From the NCBI RefSeq assembly GCF_016097555.1, contig NC_054701.1:5471890-5535889 (forward strand): a stretch of 64,000 bases of DNA, written 5' to 3'. Shown here one piece after another: positions 21,323 to 33,376 of the stretch. The position numbers and the translations under genes are program-made. The notes under the pieces are model-generated. The model did not search any database. It worked only from the letters and a program-made list of their open reading frames with translations, and was not told where the DNA came from. Origin of the DNA: Gigantopelta aegis (lineage: Eukaryota > Mollusca > Gastropoda > Neomphalida > Peltospiridae). How positions within the stretch are numbered: position 1 is the first letter of the stretch; every line of letters begins with the position of its first letter.

Positions 21323-23368
21323 AGGGTTTTACGTGCACATTCAGAACAAGCTGTTGTAGCGCACGCCTGTCGTGGGCACAAGAGCCGGCCTTGGCCGGCT
21401 CCTCCGTCCATGACAGGAAAGGTGGGGGGAGGGGAGATGAGGGATCGCCTGCACTGGCAGGTGCAAGGGAGCACCAGCAGCCTGATCAAATCGGTAGAAG
21501 GCGGGTGGGGGTGGTGGTGGTGCTATGGAATTTGAAAGGAGCAGTTAAATGCCAAAGAGAAAAGGGTGCGCAATTTTGATTGAGGGAATTTGGCGCAATT
21601 TTGAACGGTCGGTCGAAAGGTAAATGGCCGAGCTAATATAGGTTTTGATATTAGTGAATCGAGAGTAGCTCGTTAATTTTAGACCTTTACGATGCTGTGG
21701 TGTCTCCCTAGGTTGCCCATAGGGCCCTTATAAAGGGCCTGACCGCTTCTGGTCGAGGCATCACCAAGTACCAAGTTATTACCAGCAGCAAGTATTGGGG
21801 GTTTGGGTGGGGGAGGCCGATATTCTTTTGTTCAGCTTCCCCCGGGTGCATTGCAATTGTGTACTCGGAACGGTATTCTTTTGTCCGGTTCCTTATTCGA
21901 GTATGTGCTGGACCATTAAATGGGGGCGGGTGCATTGTTATCATTAGTCAATGCACCCTGTGTACTGATGCAGTGAGCGTGTAGTCTGTGTGTGAATCCT
22001 AGTTTTGTGTTACGGTTGTACCTATTGTCTTAAGTCCCTATTCTTGTGAGTTCAACGGTCATTCATGACCACCCATCCCCCTCCGTCCTTGTATAGCATT
22101 GAATACAATGACGGAGGGGGAGTTAAACTAGCCTAGCTATCTAATTTGAAGGGTTAAACCCTTATAGTGTAGGTATTGGTTTAAAAGCCTTGTGCTTGAC
22201 ATACTTAACTTTATTACCAATGCAATAAAACGAAACTAACGTTGGCAAGTAGCAATTGTATACATATATGCACCGATCTAGGTACTTAGTTGGAAGAATT
22301 TTGATTCCCGCCCCATAAATATAGGATTTTAGTAGGCTTACTTGGTTTGTCTTCAGGCTATCTGGATAGTTGGGTATCGGTTTTCCTGCATGTCTTTGCT
22401 TCTGGAACCCTAGATGACCTACCTTAGTTAGCTAGGATCGAATGCATCAGTAATAAAAAAAAATTAAAAAAAAATAAAACATGGTGCGGGTGCAAAGACA
22501 AATTCGTGCAGTTTATTTACAGACGTTGTCTGGCCCATGTGACTCCTTTTATAGTCTGTTTAGAAATTCTTCTGCCGTAGTAGCCAATTGCTAATTTTTG
22601 TATAAAGTGGCTACAGCATTTAATCTTTGGCTAATAAAATAGTTCTTTTATTAACCACATTTGAATCATTTTCAATGAAATACTCTAAATATCTGAACAT
22701 TAGCTAGAGCAAAATGTGTTCCAGTGTGAGCCCTACATAAGGCATTTACATTGGGCGCCGTTTGCCAAGTTACTTTCTCATTTTGCAATAATTGTCTCCA
22801 AAAAAGTTCACAACGTACAAAACGAGTGAATATTTCCCAGGACCTCACCTCACAAAGGCGTATGAGCTCCTATTTGTGTGTGTGTGTGGGGGGGGGGGGG
22901 GGGGGGGAGGAGGCTGATTTTTGCCCGAATAAAACGAAAATCCCCGAATAAACATAACAACATTTATTCATACTAGCTTTACTGTCAAACAGCTATAGAC
23001 CAAATAACTTCCGGCTGGGTAAAAGTTCGGTATAGAAGTTAATAACAAACGTCCTGTGATTGGCCATAAATGTGAGTGTGTTGGTTGTAAACAAAAAATG
23101 CATGCAGTTTTATTTCATCTAATATCACTGTGTCAAATAACCTTGTGCTTGAAACATGTATGGGGTACCTGTAAAAAACCCCAAAAAACTAGGGTAGTCA
23201 CAGACGCTACCCGTTATCTCTAAAATGAGCAGCTTGACCCCATTTTTAAAAATTCACTTTATGTTTGTTAGTATTTATATCCGTGGTGTATATGTCGATT
23301 GATACGCTGCAGGTATGTTACTATTGTCGTCTATGGGATTTGATTTGGTGGTATACACCCTATAGGAT
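21323..23368. other. Unclassified moderately GC stretch, probably old repeat
   Basis: There is no gene with splice or domain support. A strong hairpin occurs at 22077-22120, oligo-A blocks at 22455-22480 and a G-run at about 22888-22907. The segment 21700-22450 has an even base composition unlike its AT-rich surroundings, which suggests a transposed unit, but I found no terminal repeats. Confidence 0.4.
22077..22120. repeat. 44-bp hairpin
   Basis: An 11-bp perfect stem (ccccctccgtc / gacggaggggg), one mismatch, then a 6-bp stem (ttgtat / atacaa) closes an 8-base loop. RNA from either strand would fold stably. Its function is unknown. Confidence 0.75.
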
Positions 23369-23763
23369 CGACCGGCCTCAGTGGCGTCGTGGTTAGGCCA
23401 TCGGTCTACAGGCTGGTAGGTACTGGGTTCAGATCCCAGTCGAGGCATGGAATTTTTAATCCAGATACCGACTCCAAACCCTGAGTGAGTGCTCCGCAAG
23501 GCTCAATGGGTAGGTGTAAACCACTTGCACTGACCAGTGATCCATAACTGGTTCAACAAAGGCCATGGTTTGTGCTATCCTGCCTGTGGGAAGCGCAAAT
23601 AAAAGATCCCTTGCTGCTAATCGGAAAGAGTAACCCATGTAGTGGCGACAGTGGGTTTCCTCTCAAAATCTATGTGGTCCTTAACCATATGTCTGACGCC
23701 ATATAACCGTAAATAAAATGTGTTGAGTGGGTCGTTAAATAAAACATTTCTTTCTTTCTTTCC
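23369..23763 (+). mobile_element. Nearly full-length tRNA-derived SINE
   Basis: The head is ggcctcagtggcgtcgtggt (A-box region) followed by a B-box-like ggttcagatcc, then cgaggcatggaatttttaat, gtgatccataactggttcaa, ggccatggtttgtgctatcc, gcaaataaaagatcccttgc, gtagtggcgacagtgggttt, gacgccatataaccgtaaat and a (TTTC)n tail. This is the most complete copy in the window and a good reference for the others. Confidence 0.9.
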
Positions 23764-24967
23764 CTATAGGGTCGCAAATTAATCACTACGCATTTTGACA
23801 TGGATTACAACTAATATTGTAAGTATAATTATGGAAATACATGGTAAAACGGTTTCACGCCTGCTTGAATATCTCTATCGTTTTTGCCCAAATTTGAGAT
23901 TTTCTCCATCACAGGGGTGAGTTGGGGATGGGGGAATGTCACTTCTATTATCGTAGCAGATCACAGTTATTTGTGTATCTTTAGCTGACATTCATACAGT
24001 ACCAGCCCATGGCATCCTAAATGCCCACCTATTGTTTACAAATAAAGAAAGATACAGGTATTTTTAGTCTCAAGGAAATTACAAAAAGGGTCATAATTAT
24101 AAAGAGGACTTATTTTAAATACTTTTAGTGACATGTTTGTGTTACTTTCATCATAATGTGTCCAAACCGCATGACTTTGGGTATATTTTTGATAATGTTC
24201 ACACCAATACAAACCACACCCAAGCGGAAGTTGGCGGATATCACACATATGGAAACTTTGCTCATCAAACCTTACAAAAACCTTATTTGAATAACGGTTT
24301 AGCTATTCAATTTTTCACAAAATCAGCTTGTTTGAAAATTGCCCAAAATGATCACGTCCCACTTTTGTCACAAGGAAAACCCGGCGTATGAATGCCAAGT
24401 CTCATTACAGCTAAACCGTTTGCACTGCTGGTGACAAACCAATTGTTATTTTTAAAAAGAACTCATTGGCTATCAATAAGCTTAAGAATTTACTCCCTAT
24501 TCCAAATAATTAGCCTTCAAACATGGATCTGTACAAAACCAAAAACCAAATTCTTTGTGCGCCGGGTACGCAAGGGAGCTAACTGTATACTGCTACCTAT
24601 AGGCCCTATAACTTTTGCAAGGCGGTACCAGTCTAGCGGGCGATAGCGATTACTCGCCCTCCTGAACGTACTGCATACCTCATTCTTGGAGCATTGTCAA
24701 TAAAAGAACAATGTCATGAAGGTATATTGATCCTCTTTACAAACATGTTATGAGCATAATATATGGATATCTTGAAAGAAGTGATCCGGAACCTTCTGTC
24801 GCGCTATAACCTCCTATCTGCACATTTGCTACAGAATTCCATGCCAAGCAAAATTCATAATTGAGAGAGGGGACACTTTAACAAGATATACAGCTACTGA
24901 AAAGCCAATTTGAAAGAGAAAACTGCCTTTGAATATGTTAATCTTGGGGCTTGCAAAATTGAAAACA

Positions 24968-25800
24968 TGGGGCATTGATAACATGGACAGCACTACTGTG
25001 GCACAATATATAATAAAGGCAAACATTGAAAAATACAATCCTGTCTGGAGCATTGATAACATGGACAGCACCACTGTGGTACATTCTATAATAAAGGCAA
25101 ACATTGACAGATGCAATCCTGTTTGGGGCATTGATAACATGGACAGCACCACTGTGGTACAATCTATAATAAAGGCAAACATTGAAAGATGCAATCCTGT
25201 TTGGGGCATTGATAACATGGACAGCAACACTGTGGCACAGTCTATAATAAAGGCAAACATTGAAAGATGCAATCCTGTCGAGAACATTGATAACATGGAC
25301 AGCACCACTGTGGCACAATATATGACGAAGGCAAAAATTTAAAGCGGTAACCCTGTCTAGAACATTGATAACACAGACAGCCCGACTGTGGTACAATTTA
25401 TGATAAAGACAATTTAAAGAGGTAACCCTGTCTAGAACATTGATAACATAGACCGCCCGACTGTGGTACAATCTATGATAAAAACAATTTAAAGAGGTAA
25501 CCCTGTCTAGAACATTGATAACATAGACCGCCCGACTGTGGTACAATCTATGATAAAGACAATTTAAAGAGGCAATCCTGTCTAGAACATTGATAACATA
25601 GACCGCGCGACTGTGGTACAGTCTATGATAAAGACAATTTAAAGAGGCAATTCTGTCTAGAACATTAATAACATAGACCGCACGACTGTGGTACAGTCTA
25701 TGATAAAGACAATTTAAAGAGGCAATCCTGTCTAGAACATTGATAACATAGGCCGCATCAGTGCACTGTGGCACAATTTATGATAAAGGCAAAACTTTTA
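24968..25800. repeat. 75/78-bp minisatellite, about 11 copies
   Basis: The left half has 78-bp units (gcattgataacatggacagc ... aggcaaacattgaaagatgc) and the right half 75-bp units (cattgataacatagaccgcc ... gacaatttaaagaggtaacc). Because both periods are multiples of three, long frames stay open on both strands: 278 codons on minus and 137 on plus. Neither has splice context or a known domain, and each simply repeats a 25-26 residue block, so I do not call a gene. Confidence 0.9.
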
Positions 25801-28800
25801 TGCCAGCTCTTAATAATTAGATGCACTTCGTCAACCCTTCCTTACAAAGTTAAATGTCATCATAAATGTTTCCTGTTGCAAATCGTGATACAAGAAATAG
25901 CTGACATTTTGTTATTAAGAACTACTGTATCTTGGATTGTTAATATCTTGTAACTCCAAACTAGATTTGTTAGTCCTGGAAGAAGTTATTGGGAACTTTA
26001 GATGTTAAACGTGACTGACATGACAGCTGTGGTGGAAGGATATGCTCATCTTTCGCGAACACATGATATCACTGTTTTGACAGTTATTCATGGGTACATT
26101 TTTTAAAGCTAAATTTATTACAATGAGCTCTGCCCTGTGCTAGTTTGAGTTAGTAAACTAGTCTGGGAGTGGCAGTCCTCTTTGAGTGATGCAGGAATAA
26201 TGTGTTGTCCAGTAAAGGAGCTCCTCGGGAGTGGCTGTCCTCCTACAGACGAGGAACTATATAGAGATTCATGAAATCAAGCACTATTTTGGTTATTTCT
26301 CATTCAACTCATTCGAATTGTGCAAAGATAAAAAGCTTTTGACCACACATAACTGTTTTGTCGTTTAGATTCGCTAATGCTTAAAAACTAAATTTATCAC
26401 TTCAGCTGTTTTCCTCGTTGTTTAAAATTATTAAAACTGTCCATGTTGAATCAGTAAGTGTTAATGTGTATTGAAAACAATATTCAGCCAAATTTTCAAA
26501 ACGTTATTTGTCATAAACATGTGACAATTCTTTCATTCGGTTACTGATGGAAAAAATATTATAACTTTTTTTTGTTTGTAACTTTTGTTTTTGGTTCTGA
26601 AATTGTATGCATTATTTATTAGTCAGTTGGTCATTGATATTTTAAAACATTTCTCTGACTTTGGCCTTGAACTATTCTTATAAGTTATACTCCATATATA
26701 TTATCCAAAATGTTTCATAGTCAATCAGTACTTGTTTTCCCACCGATCTTTCTGGCTTCGGGATAAAAAAAAAAAATTACCTATCCAATAAAAAGAAAAC
26801 AATCTTTAGACAGAATTTCACTTGTACTGCCTTTTCTAGTTACTTGGAGCCTTTTTTTCCGTCTGGTACACTGTATATAGATGAATGCTGCTGATTGGGT
26901 GGGCACCTGTTAAGCAGCTTTCGTTTCAGCTGACATTCGTGTACCTGCTCAGACTCCTCAACGAATAAGTTGTTTTGTTAGTGTGTTAGTATTAAACGCA
27001 GTGAAAGCATGACCCAGTTACAAATTATACACTCAACATTTTAAGAACCCCACCCTAGTGAAATATGATGATATCTTGTAGAAAAATCTATTTTCAGTGT
27101 ATAAAGAGTCTCTGTATAAAGTCTATGTTATTTAGAAGTATCATGTTTGTGCTCTACGACCCCCAAATTTCGTATATTGATATATTATACAGAGGTGTAA
27201 GTTCTAAAAATGCTAAATTAATTTATTTGGTGTACAAATTGTTGATATTAACTGAATCTAAGACTACTGTATTATTAAATATTAAGAGGGTCGGATACGT
27301 TTTGTAAAACTGGGTGGGGAGGTGGTGGAACATGCAGGTGAGTTTTCAGCTACTGACGTAGAGCCGATTTGGGCTATGGGACTAAAGGTTAATAACCGTG
27401 TTACGGTATAGAAATCCATGACGATACTTAACAAAAGACATGATCAACGGACTCGTTCTTGTTAGGTTTGGTGTACAGGCATTTGGTCTTGACAAATACG
27501 GATTTTAGTCTGGATTGGTTAAATGTCTTTAATTGACAAATCAACAGCCCACTAATAGAATCAATGTGGACTGTTAATTGAACATTTTAATATCTATACC
27601 CTGCCCGTCCGTTTCTCTAACGCTCAAAACTAGACATAGATCCCCCAGCCCCCCCCCCCCCCCCCATTTTCACAATTTCTACTTAAATGGTACATAAGTG
27701 GTCAATAATTTTTATAAACAAATGTCCAAGTAGACAGTACACAACCTGTATTTAGTGGACACATATATTTAGTATGCCTTTAAATAGAGATGCCCTTTTT
27801 AGTAAAAGGCTCATTTCAATACATAACTGAATAATTAATATTAGTATATTGCATACATATGTATTCATTAACGAGGATAATGTTTGATTATTATAAATGT
27901 TTTATATTGGGATAAAATACATTAAAAACATTTTTAGTATTGAAAGGAAAGGGTTAGTGAGCAATGTATATTTTATAACTAAATGATCACACATGTAAAC
28001 CATTACTGCAAGGGAACAGTTGGCATTTAGCCTCTCTCTCTCTCTCTCTCAGTAGGGGATTATGGTGTGTGTCTTAATTAGCACCAACAGCTTTTGGGTT
28101 ATTGCTTTAGCAGACGATCAGTTTGACACCGATATCTGGTAAATCCTCAGCTGCAACATAAACATTGGTCTCAGCTTGAAATTAATTGACTTAAGCTGAA
28201 TAACCTTTGGTAATGTGTTTGTCTTTGTGGGGGAATGGCTTTCTGACTTTGTTTTTATGTGAAGGATATACATGTACACTAGAGAAGAAACACAACTTTA
28301 CATAATTAGAATAGCAAAAAAAGATCATCAGGATAATATTAAAGTAAAAATGCACTTCTAATAATAGAGTGACAGTTCTTATTAAGTGTTTAGAAATAAT
28401 CTATTTGGTATTATTAACTTGTTGCATTAGTGCCAGCCAAATTTATATGGGTTGAGGATTATTACAAATGTCTTATTCATGTTACTTCTTCTTGAAGCCA
28501 TGGTTTAATGATATTGTGGAAGAGTGTTGATATTAATGATTATGTGTATTTGGTTTGATAGATGAAGCTTGGTTACTAATGCTGTTTAATTGATTAGCCT
28601 ACACTTTTGTTGAACATGTATTTATATAACTGTTTTCTATTTTGCTAAATATTAGGACTATACGTGTGGGATATACACTACTTGTATATTGATTTATAGA
28701 TCCTGGGGATAAATTATCCTATATGGAAACCCCAGTGTTCTAATTTCACTTATAATTATTTAACCCTATTATTAAAGCCCTTCAGATCCTGAACCTCGTC

Positions 28801-28860
28801 TTTCTTATTTATATTAATACATATTTACTATATTCATATTTGAGGGTGAAGGTAATCAAT
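25801..28860. other. AT-rich stretch with no recognised gene
   Basis: I see only short frames, a poly-C run (about 27648-27665) and a short CT run (28035-28052). No exon-like segment with both splice sites stood out on either strand. Confidence 0.5.
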
Positions 28861-28867
28861 CCTTACA

Positions 28868-29062
28868 GAAGGAAGGAAGGAACTGTTTTATTTAACGACA
28901 CACTCAACACATTTTATTTACGTTATATGGCGTCAGACAAATAGTTAAGGACCATACAGATATTGAGGGAGGGAGGGAGCAGCAAGGAAACTTTTATATG
29001 CACCATCCTACAGACAGGGTAGTACATACCACGGCCTTTGATATACCAGTCGTGGTGCTCAG
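28868..29062 (-). mobile_element. SINE, reverse orientation, internally deleted
   Basis: It shows the ggaaggaaggaa tail, gttttatttaacgacacact, ttatatggcgtcagac, cagatattgag, then gcagcaaggaaacttttatatg and gtacataccacggcctttg. The region coding cccgctgtcgccacttcatg is missing, replaced by a ggga run. The head is absent. Confidence 0.85.
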
Positions 29063-29214
29063 TTGAAAAGCGATTTAAATATGGATTTTAATTAATATTT
29101 TGGGGTTTTATACACCGACAGTTCAAAACAATGTAGGTCATAATTCTCCATGTATGTATTTAGAAACTGTTCAAATATAAACATAAAGTTTGTTTTCATA
29201 ATTCTCCCTCTCTC

Positions 29215-29314
29215 ACACATTCACTCTGTCTCTCTCTACCTCTCTCTCTCTCTTTCTCTCTCTCTCGTCTCCCTTTTTCTCTTTCTCTCTTTCTTTCTCT
29301 GCCTCTGTCTCTCA

Positions 29315-29387
<73 letters not shown>

Positions 29388-29433
29388 CCTTTTTTATCTC
29401 TCGATATCTTTCTTTGTCTGCCTCTGTCTCTCA

Positions 29434-29505
<72 letters not shown>
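29215..29505. repeat. Compound (CT)n microsatellite
   Basis: Two long CT runs are separated by a duplicated spacer (tctgcctctgtctctcacatt). The spacer duplication shows that the array grew as a block of about 110 bp, not only by slippage. Confidence 0.95.
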
Positions 29506-29507
<2 letters not shown>

Positions 29508-29779
29508 ATATCTGTATAACTATTGGGTAGAAATAAAACTAGTAACTCAGGATGAATTTCATTTCATTATAAAAATTTATTTGATGATGTAATGATCAGT
29601 ACAGCAGATAAATACAGTAAAATATGTTTGTCGTAATCAGTTAATAATCTACATATCTAGGAGTTATACTAACGAAGGGATTCTCCATTTAATGTCACTC
29701 ATGTAACACGATTATCTATACATTGTAATAACTATAGTTTCAGCTCATCTTTCAAATATATTGGTTCGGTCCTTTCTAG

Positions 29780-29881
29780 GGGCGGATCCAACAAATATTT
29801 CGGGGACTAAGAGAAAAGGTGCACATAGATCAACTTGTGAAAAGGGTTCTCCAATAAAAGGCTCAGCATTACCCCTGAGAG

Positions 29882-29958
<77 letters not shown>

Positions 29959-29965
29959 AGAGATT

Positions 29966-30025
<60 letters not shown>

Positions 30026-30497
30026 GATGGAGAGACAGTGAGAAAAGAGGAAACATGCTGCCACCTGTGTTTGTATAGCTGCAGGAGAATTTTTAAAAAC
30101 TCTTTCACATTATTCTGCCAAAAGTATATAACTCAACTGAAATCTGCAGTAAAACTATGAGATTCAACACTGTGAGTCGAATACATACTACAATGGAATC
30201 AAAGTGAGCTGTGTTCCATTAACATGGTCATTACCTGTGTTCTGCTGCTGGGATGGAGAATCCCGCCATGGGACAACCGTAGTACGTTCTGGCTGTCGTG
30301 ATGCTTGCAATAGTGTCCGTGCCCATGAAGTTAACAAGGTGAGACATTCCACCAATCCCTGCAGACTGCAGTTACAAATAACATCAGCTAAATTATGTAC
30401 AAGCACAGGGCAGAGAGTGAGTTAGCAAAGAAAAAACGGCACTTGAATATTTTTAGGGAGATGGATTCCTCTGGTTTCCTCCATGGATCCGCCTCTT
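29780..30497. mobile_element. Probable TIR element containing a (GA)n array
   Basis: The left end ggggcggatccaac and the right end atggatccgcctct are inverted matches around GGATCC. The element holds the (GA)n tract 29882-30020, interrupted by gatttag. The interior has no transposase frame. Similar GGCGGATC ends occur at 30538-30712 and 35620-35886 and as a single end at 60160. hAT-like ancestry is a guess. Confidence 0.5.
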
Positions 30498-30537
30498 CCT
30501 TCAAAATCAAGACGTTTGAATACATATAACATTGTCC

Positions 30538-30712
30538 AGTGGCGAATCTAAGGCCTCCACCCCCCCCCCCCCCCCCCCCCCCAATCCTCCCTAAATGTTG
30601 CTCTCTTTTTTCATTTGTTTACGTTGGAGAATCCGAGGAATCCCTTCGGGAACGTTTGTATCTTTTGGTCACATGTCATTGCCCCAGTGAATTTTCTGTA
30701 TCCGCCACTATT
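30538..30712. mobile_element. Short TIR element with a poly-C tract
   Basis: The ends agtggcgaatcta and tgtatccgccact are inverted. The interior starts with a run of about 24 C. It lies 40 bp from the end of the preceding GGCGGATC-type element. Confidence 0.55.
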
Positions 30713-32298
30713 GTTGTATTGATGAACCAACTGCATGTAATGTACTTAACCTTTCGTCAGATTGTTAACATGTAGGCACCAGTAAATAGCAGTGCTTTTC
30801 AAGTCAGTAATATTGGAACACGATGACGTAAAGATGCGGGAATCTAAATGGATTTTATGTAGAATGTCACAAAAAATAAGGCCTGGAGATAACTGGGGGT
30901 GGTCCTTATAGAGAGTTTCTAAAGTGTATGATGTTCCAATGATCGAATGTAATCGAAAATAAATCGGTTGGTCTTCCGATGTGATGATCGGTTATACACA
31001 ATCTATAATCGACTGTCAAGGGAAATGTAATTGCTCCTATATAGTTTGTGTATTGGACTTGCTGTTCATATGTCGAGGGGGGGGGGGGGGGGGGGTGCTT
31101 TCATATATACACGTAAGTAAATTGAGTAGGTCTTAACGGTAAAACTGGTGATCTGTAAGATCTATTCCGGTAAACCTGACAAAAAGTGCATAGTTCTAAT
31201 AATTAAAATCTTTCTTCAGTTCCTATAATTCTAATTCTAACTGATTGTGTAATCGAAAGTTGATCGGCACCGTTGGTGCACACTGATGATAACCTATGAT
31301 CGCTAATGCAATTCCAACCGATTACTAACACTGTCTACAGTAATTATCTGCCATTACGATTTACATGTATGTAATCGTGCACAAAGCGCAACATATCCGA
31401 ACAACAGTCTATTGCAGGTCATCGTTATAATCTGTTGATCATTAATAATACAAATAAACGATTTTGATTTATATGGACGGAATACCGTGCCAAACCTTGC
31501 TTAAAAGGTGAAAAATGTTGGGATTACTATTTACACAACGTATTTACATAAACGTAAATATTGTAATACAATACCAATATGTGTATAGTATTCGTGTTAG
31601 TAGCACTTGCTGTAGGCCTAGTACAAGAAACAGTTGATCGGAAGACAGGAAAACATACTCATATATATTAATTACTGATTAGAACCTGCATTATTTAGTC
31701 ATCAGCAAAATATTGATATATATATATACAAGCGTATACATGAGGCAGTATATATGAAAAAGCTTGAATGTTATAGGAAAACATTATTAAATAATCGAAT
31801 TTTAAAGATTTGTTTTCGTGAAATTTTATTTTACAAGACTACATTAGCCTACATTTATTCAGTTATTGAAGCCACATGATCAAGATAACTTGTTTTAAAA
31901 ACAACTAAGTACTGCGCTACATGTGTACAATACATATTCAATTTAAACTTGTGGATTTTTCGTTCGAAACAAGACTACATTTTACATTTATTTTCAAAAT
32001 TATTTTGATTTGATATCAATGAATTATTCTTTCTTTTGTGATTTATTATATAACTACCTAATAGGATATATATGTTTCGAAACTGTTCGTTTAAAATAGG
32101 TGAATGCATTATGGAAGCGTCCGCGTATGCAATTACTGTAAATTTCAAATATCGACCTGGTGTTACGTCTGTTTATAAATAAAATAGCTTCACCCGCTAA
32201 ATATTTTGATCGTTGAGTGGCCTCAAATGCATTTTCTTAAAACATGGAGAACAAAATAATATGATTTTAGATTACATTTTTGTTCGTTTCAAAGGTGT

Positions 32299-32304
<6 letters not shown>
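30713..32304. other. Non-coding stretch with scattered TAATCG/GATCG motifs
   Basis: No gene is supported. A G-run lies at about 31077-31096. Two segments (30935-31020 and 31245-31330) share the flavour gatcg/taatcga and may be a degenerate repeat pair. Confidence 0.4.

Positions 32305-32369
<65 letters not shown>
32305..32369. repeat. (TA)n microsatellite, left flank of DNA element
   Basis: About 32 uninterrupted TA units run straight into the terminus of the 32370-33330 element. Confidence 0.95.
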
Positions 32370-32372
<3 letters not shown>

Positions 32373-33324
32373 TAGAATCTCATTGGCTCGAACGCCCAAC
32401 GGTCGAACCTCCTGGTATTCTCGAATCAAGAACAATGTCCCGATTTGTTTTTCTATTAAACCCTTTTATTTTGGTGCTGATTGGTCGAATACCACTGGGG
32501 TCGAACAGAAGCTTTCTCTCGAACCAGTTTATTGGTCCGAACTGTAAAATTAAACATATTTAGCTCGAACGACTAAGTCTATCCGAAAAAATAAAAAAAT
32601 AATTTTATGTACGAATTTGTCATCGACGTCAGTCACAACGTAAGTTATTATAAATTCGGAAGTGGAACGAATTAATTCTAGATAACATGCCGGCTTATCA
32701 TGTTGTTTATTTAGAACCTATCGGCAATTATCTTTCTAGTACAGACAATTGTACTACGTAATCATTAGCTGAATGAACCTTGCATGTAACACCAATCAAT
32801 TGGTGAACCTAGGCAGGCCTCGCCGGTTTACTTTAATCATTTTAATCGCTACTCTACGCATGAGCGTCGGCCTATTTTGTTTTTAACTTGAAATACAGGA
32901 GAGATCAATGTAATGTAGTGACTGCAACAATAACAGGTAAAGGACCTCCGCCTGTGCTTCATGCACTTTCATTTTTTCTCAACGTTGTTAATATGTCGCA
33001 AAAGATTCTACAACAGCATAATAAAGAACGATTTTTTAAATTAATAAATATTTATAAATACAGACTACCAGTGTGTTTGTTATTTGTTTATTTAACGGCG
33101 ATAAATAATTGTTACAAATATGTATCTCATCCGACATTTGACGGCGACTTCGTTAATCACGAGTCAATCGGACCATCTCGCTCAAGCCAGTTTTACGGAA
33201 ATATGCGAGGTGTTTCGATTGGTTTTTGTGTAGGAGAAGCACCCGACAACGGCCAAATGCATGGTTCGAACTACCCGATGGGTCGAACAGACTTTGATGC
33301 ACCGACAGTGTTCGAGCCAGTGAG

Positions 33325-33330
<6 letters not shown>
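32370..33330. mobile_element. pogo/Tigger-like non-autonomous DNA transposon
   Basis: The left terminus cagtagaatctcattggctc and the right terminus gagccagtgagattcta are inverted, with gttcgaa-type subterminal repeats (ctcgaac, gtcgaac) several times near each end. CAGTAGAATCTC-type ends and TA targets fit the pogo/Tigger branch of Tc1-mariner (family knowledge). The right end lacks the last three to four bases. The largest internal frame (173 codons, 32888-33409) shows no DDE or HTH motif that I recognise. Confidence 0.75.

Positions 33331-33372
<42 letters not shown>
33330..33372. repeat. (TA)n microsatellite, right flank of DNA element
   Basis: A second TA run abuts the other terminus. 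Together with 32305-32369 it indicates insertion into a TA array, or TA growth seeded at both target duplications. Confidence 0.95.

Positions 33373-33376
<4 letters not shown>

Noticed and set aside
23369..23450. tRNA-like head with A and B box, also at 48799 and 46990-47045
   Set aside because: The acceptor and anticodon arms do not close, and each is followed by a conserved SINE body; they are SINE promoters, not tRNA genes.
29150..30078. Open frames of 85-126 codons made of Leu-Ser or Arg-Glu repeats
   Set aside because: They are translations of (CT)n and (GA)n microsatellites.
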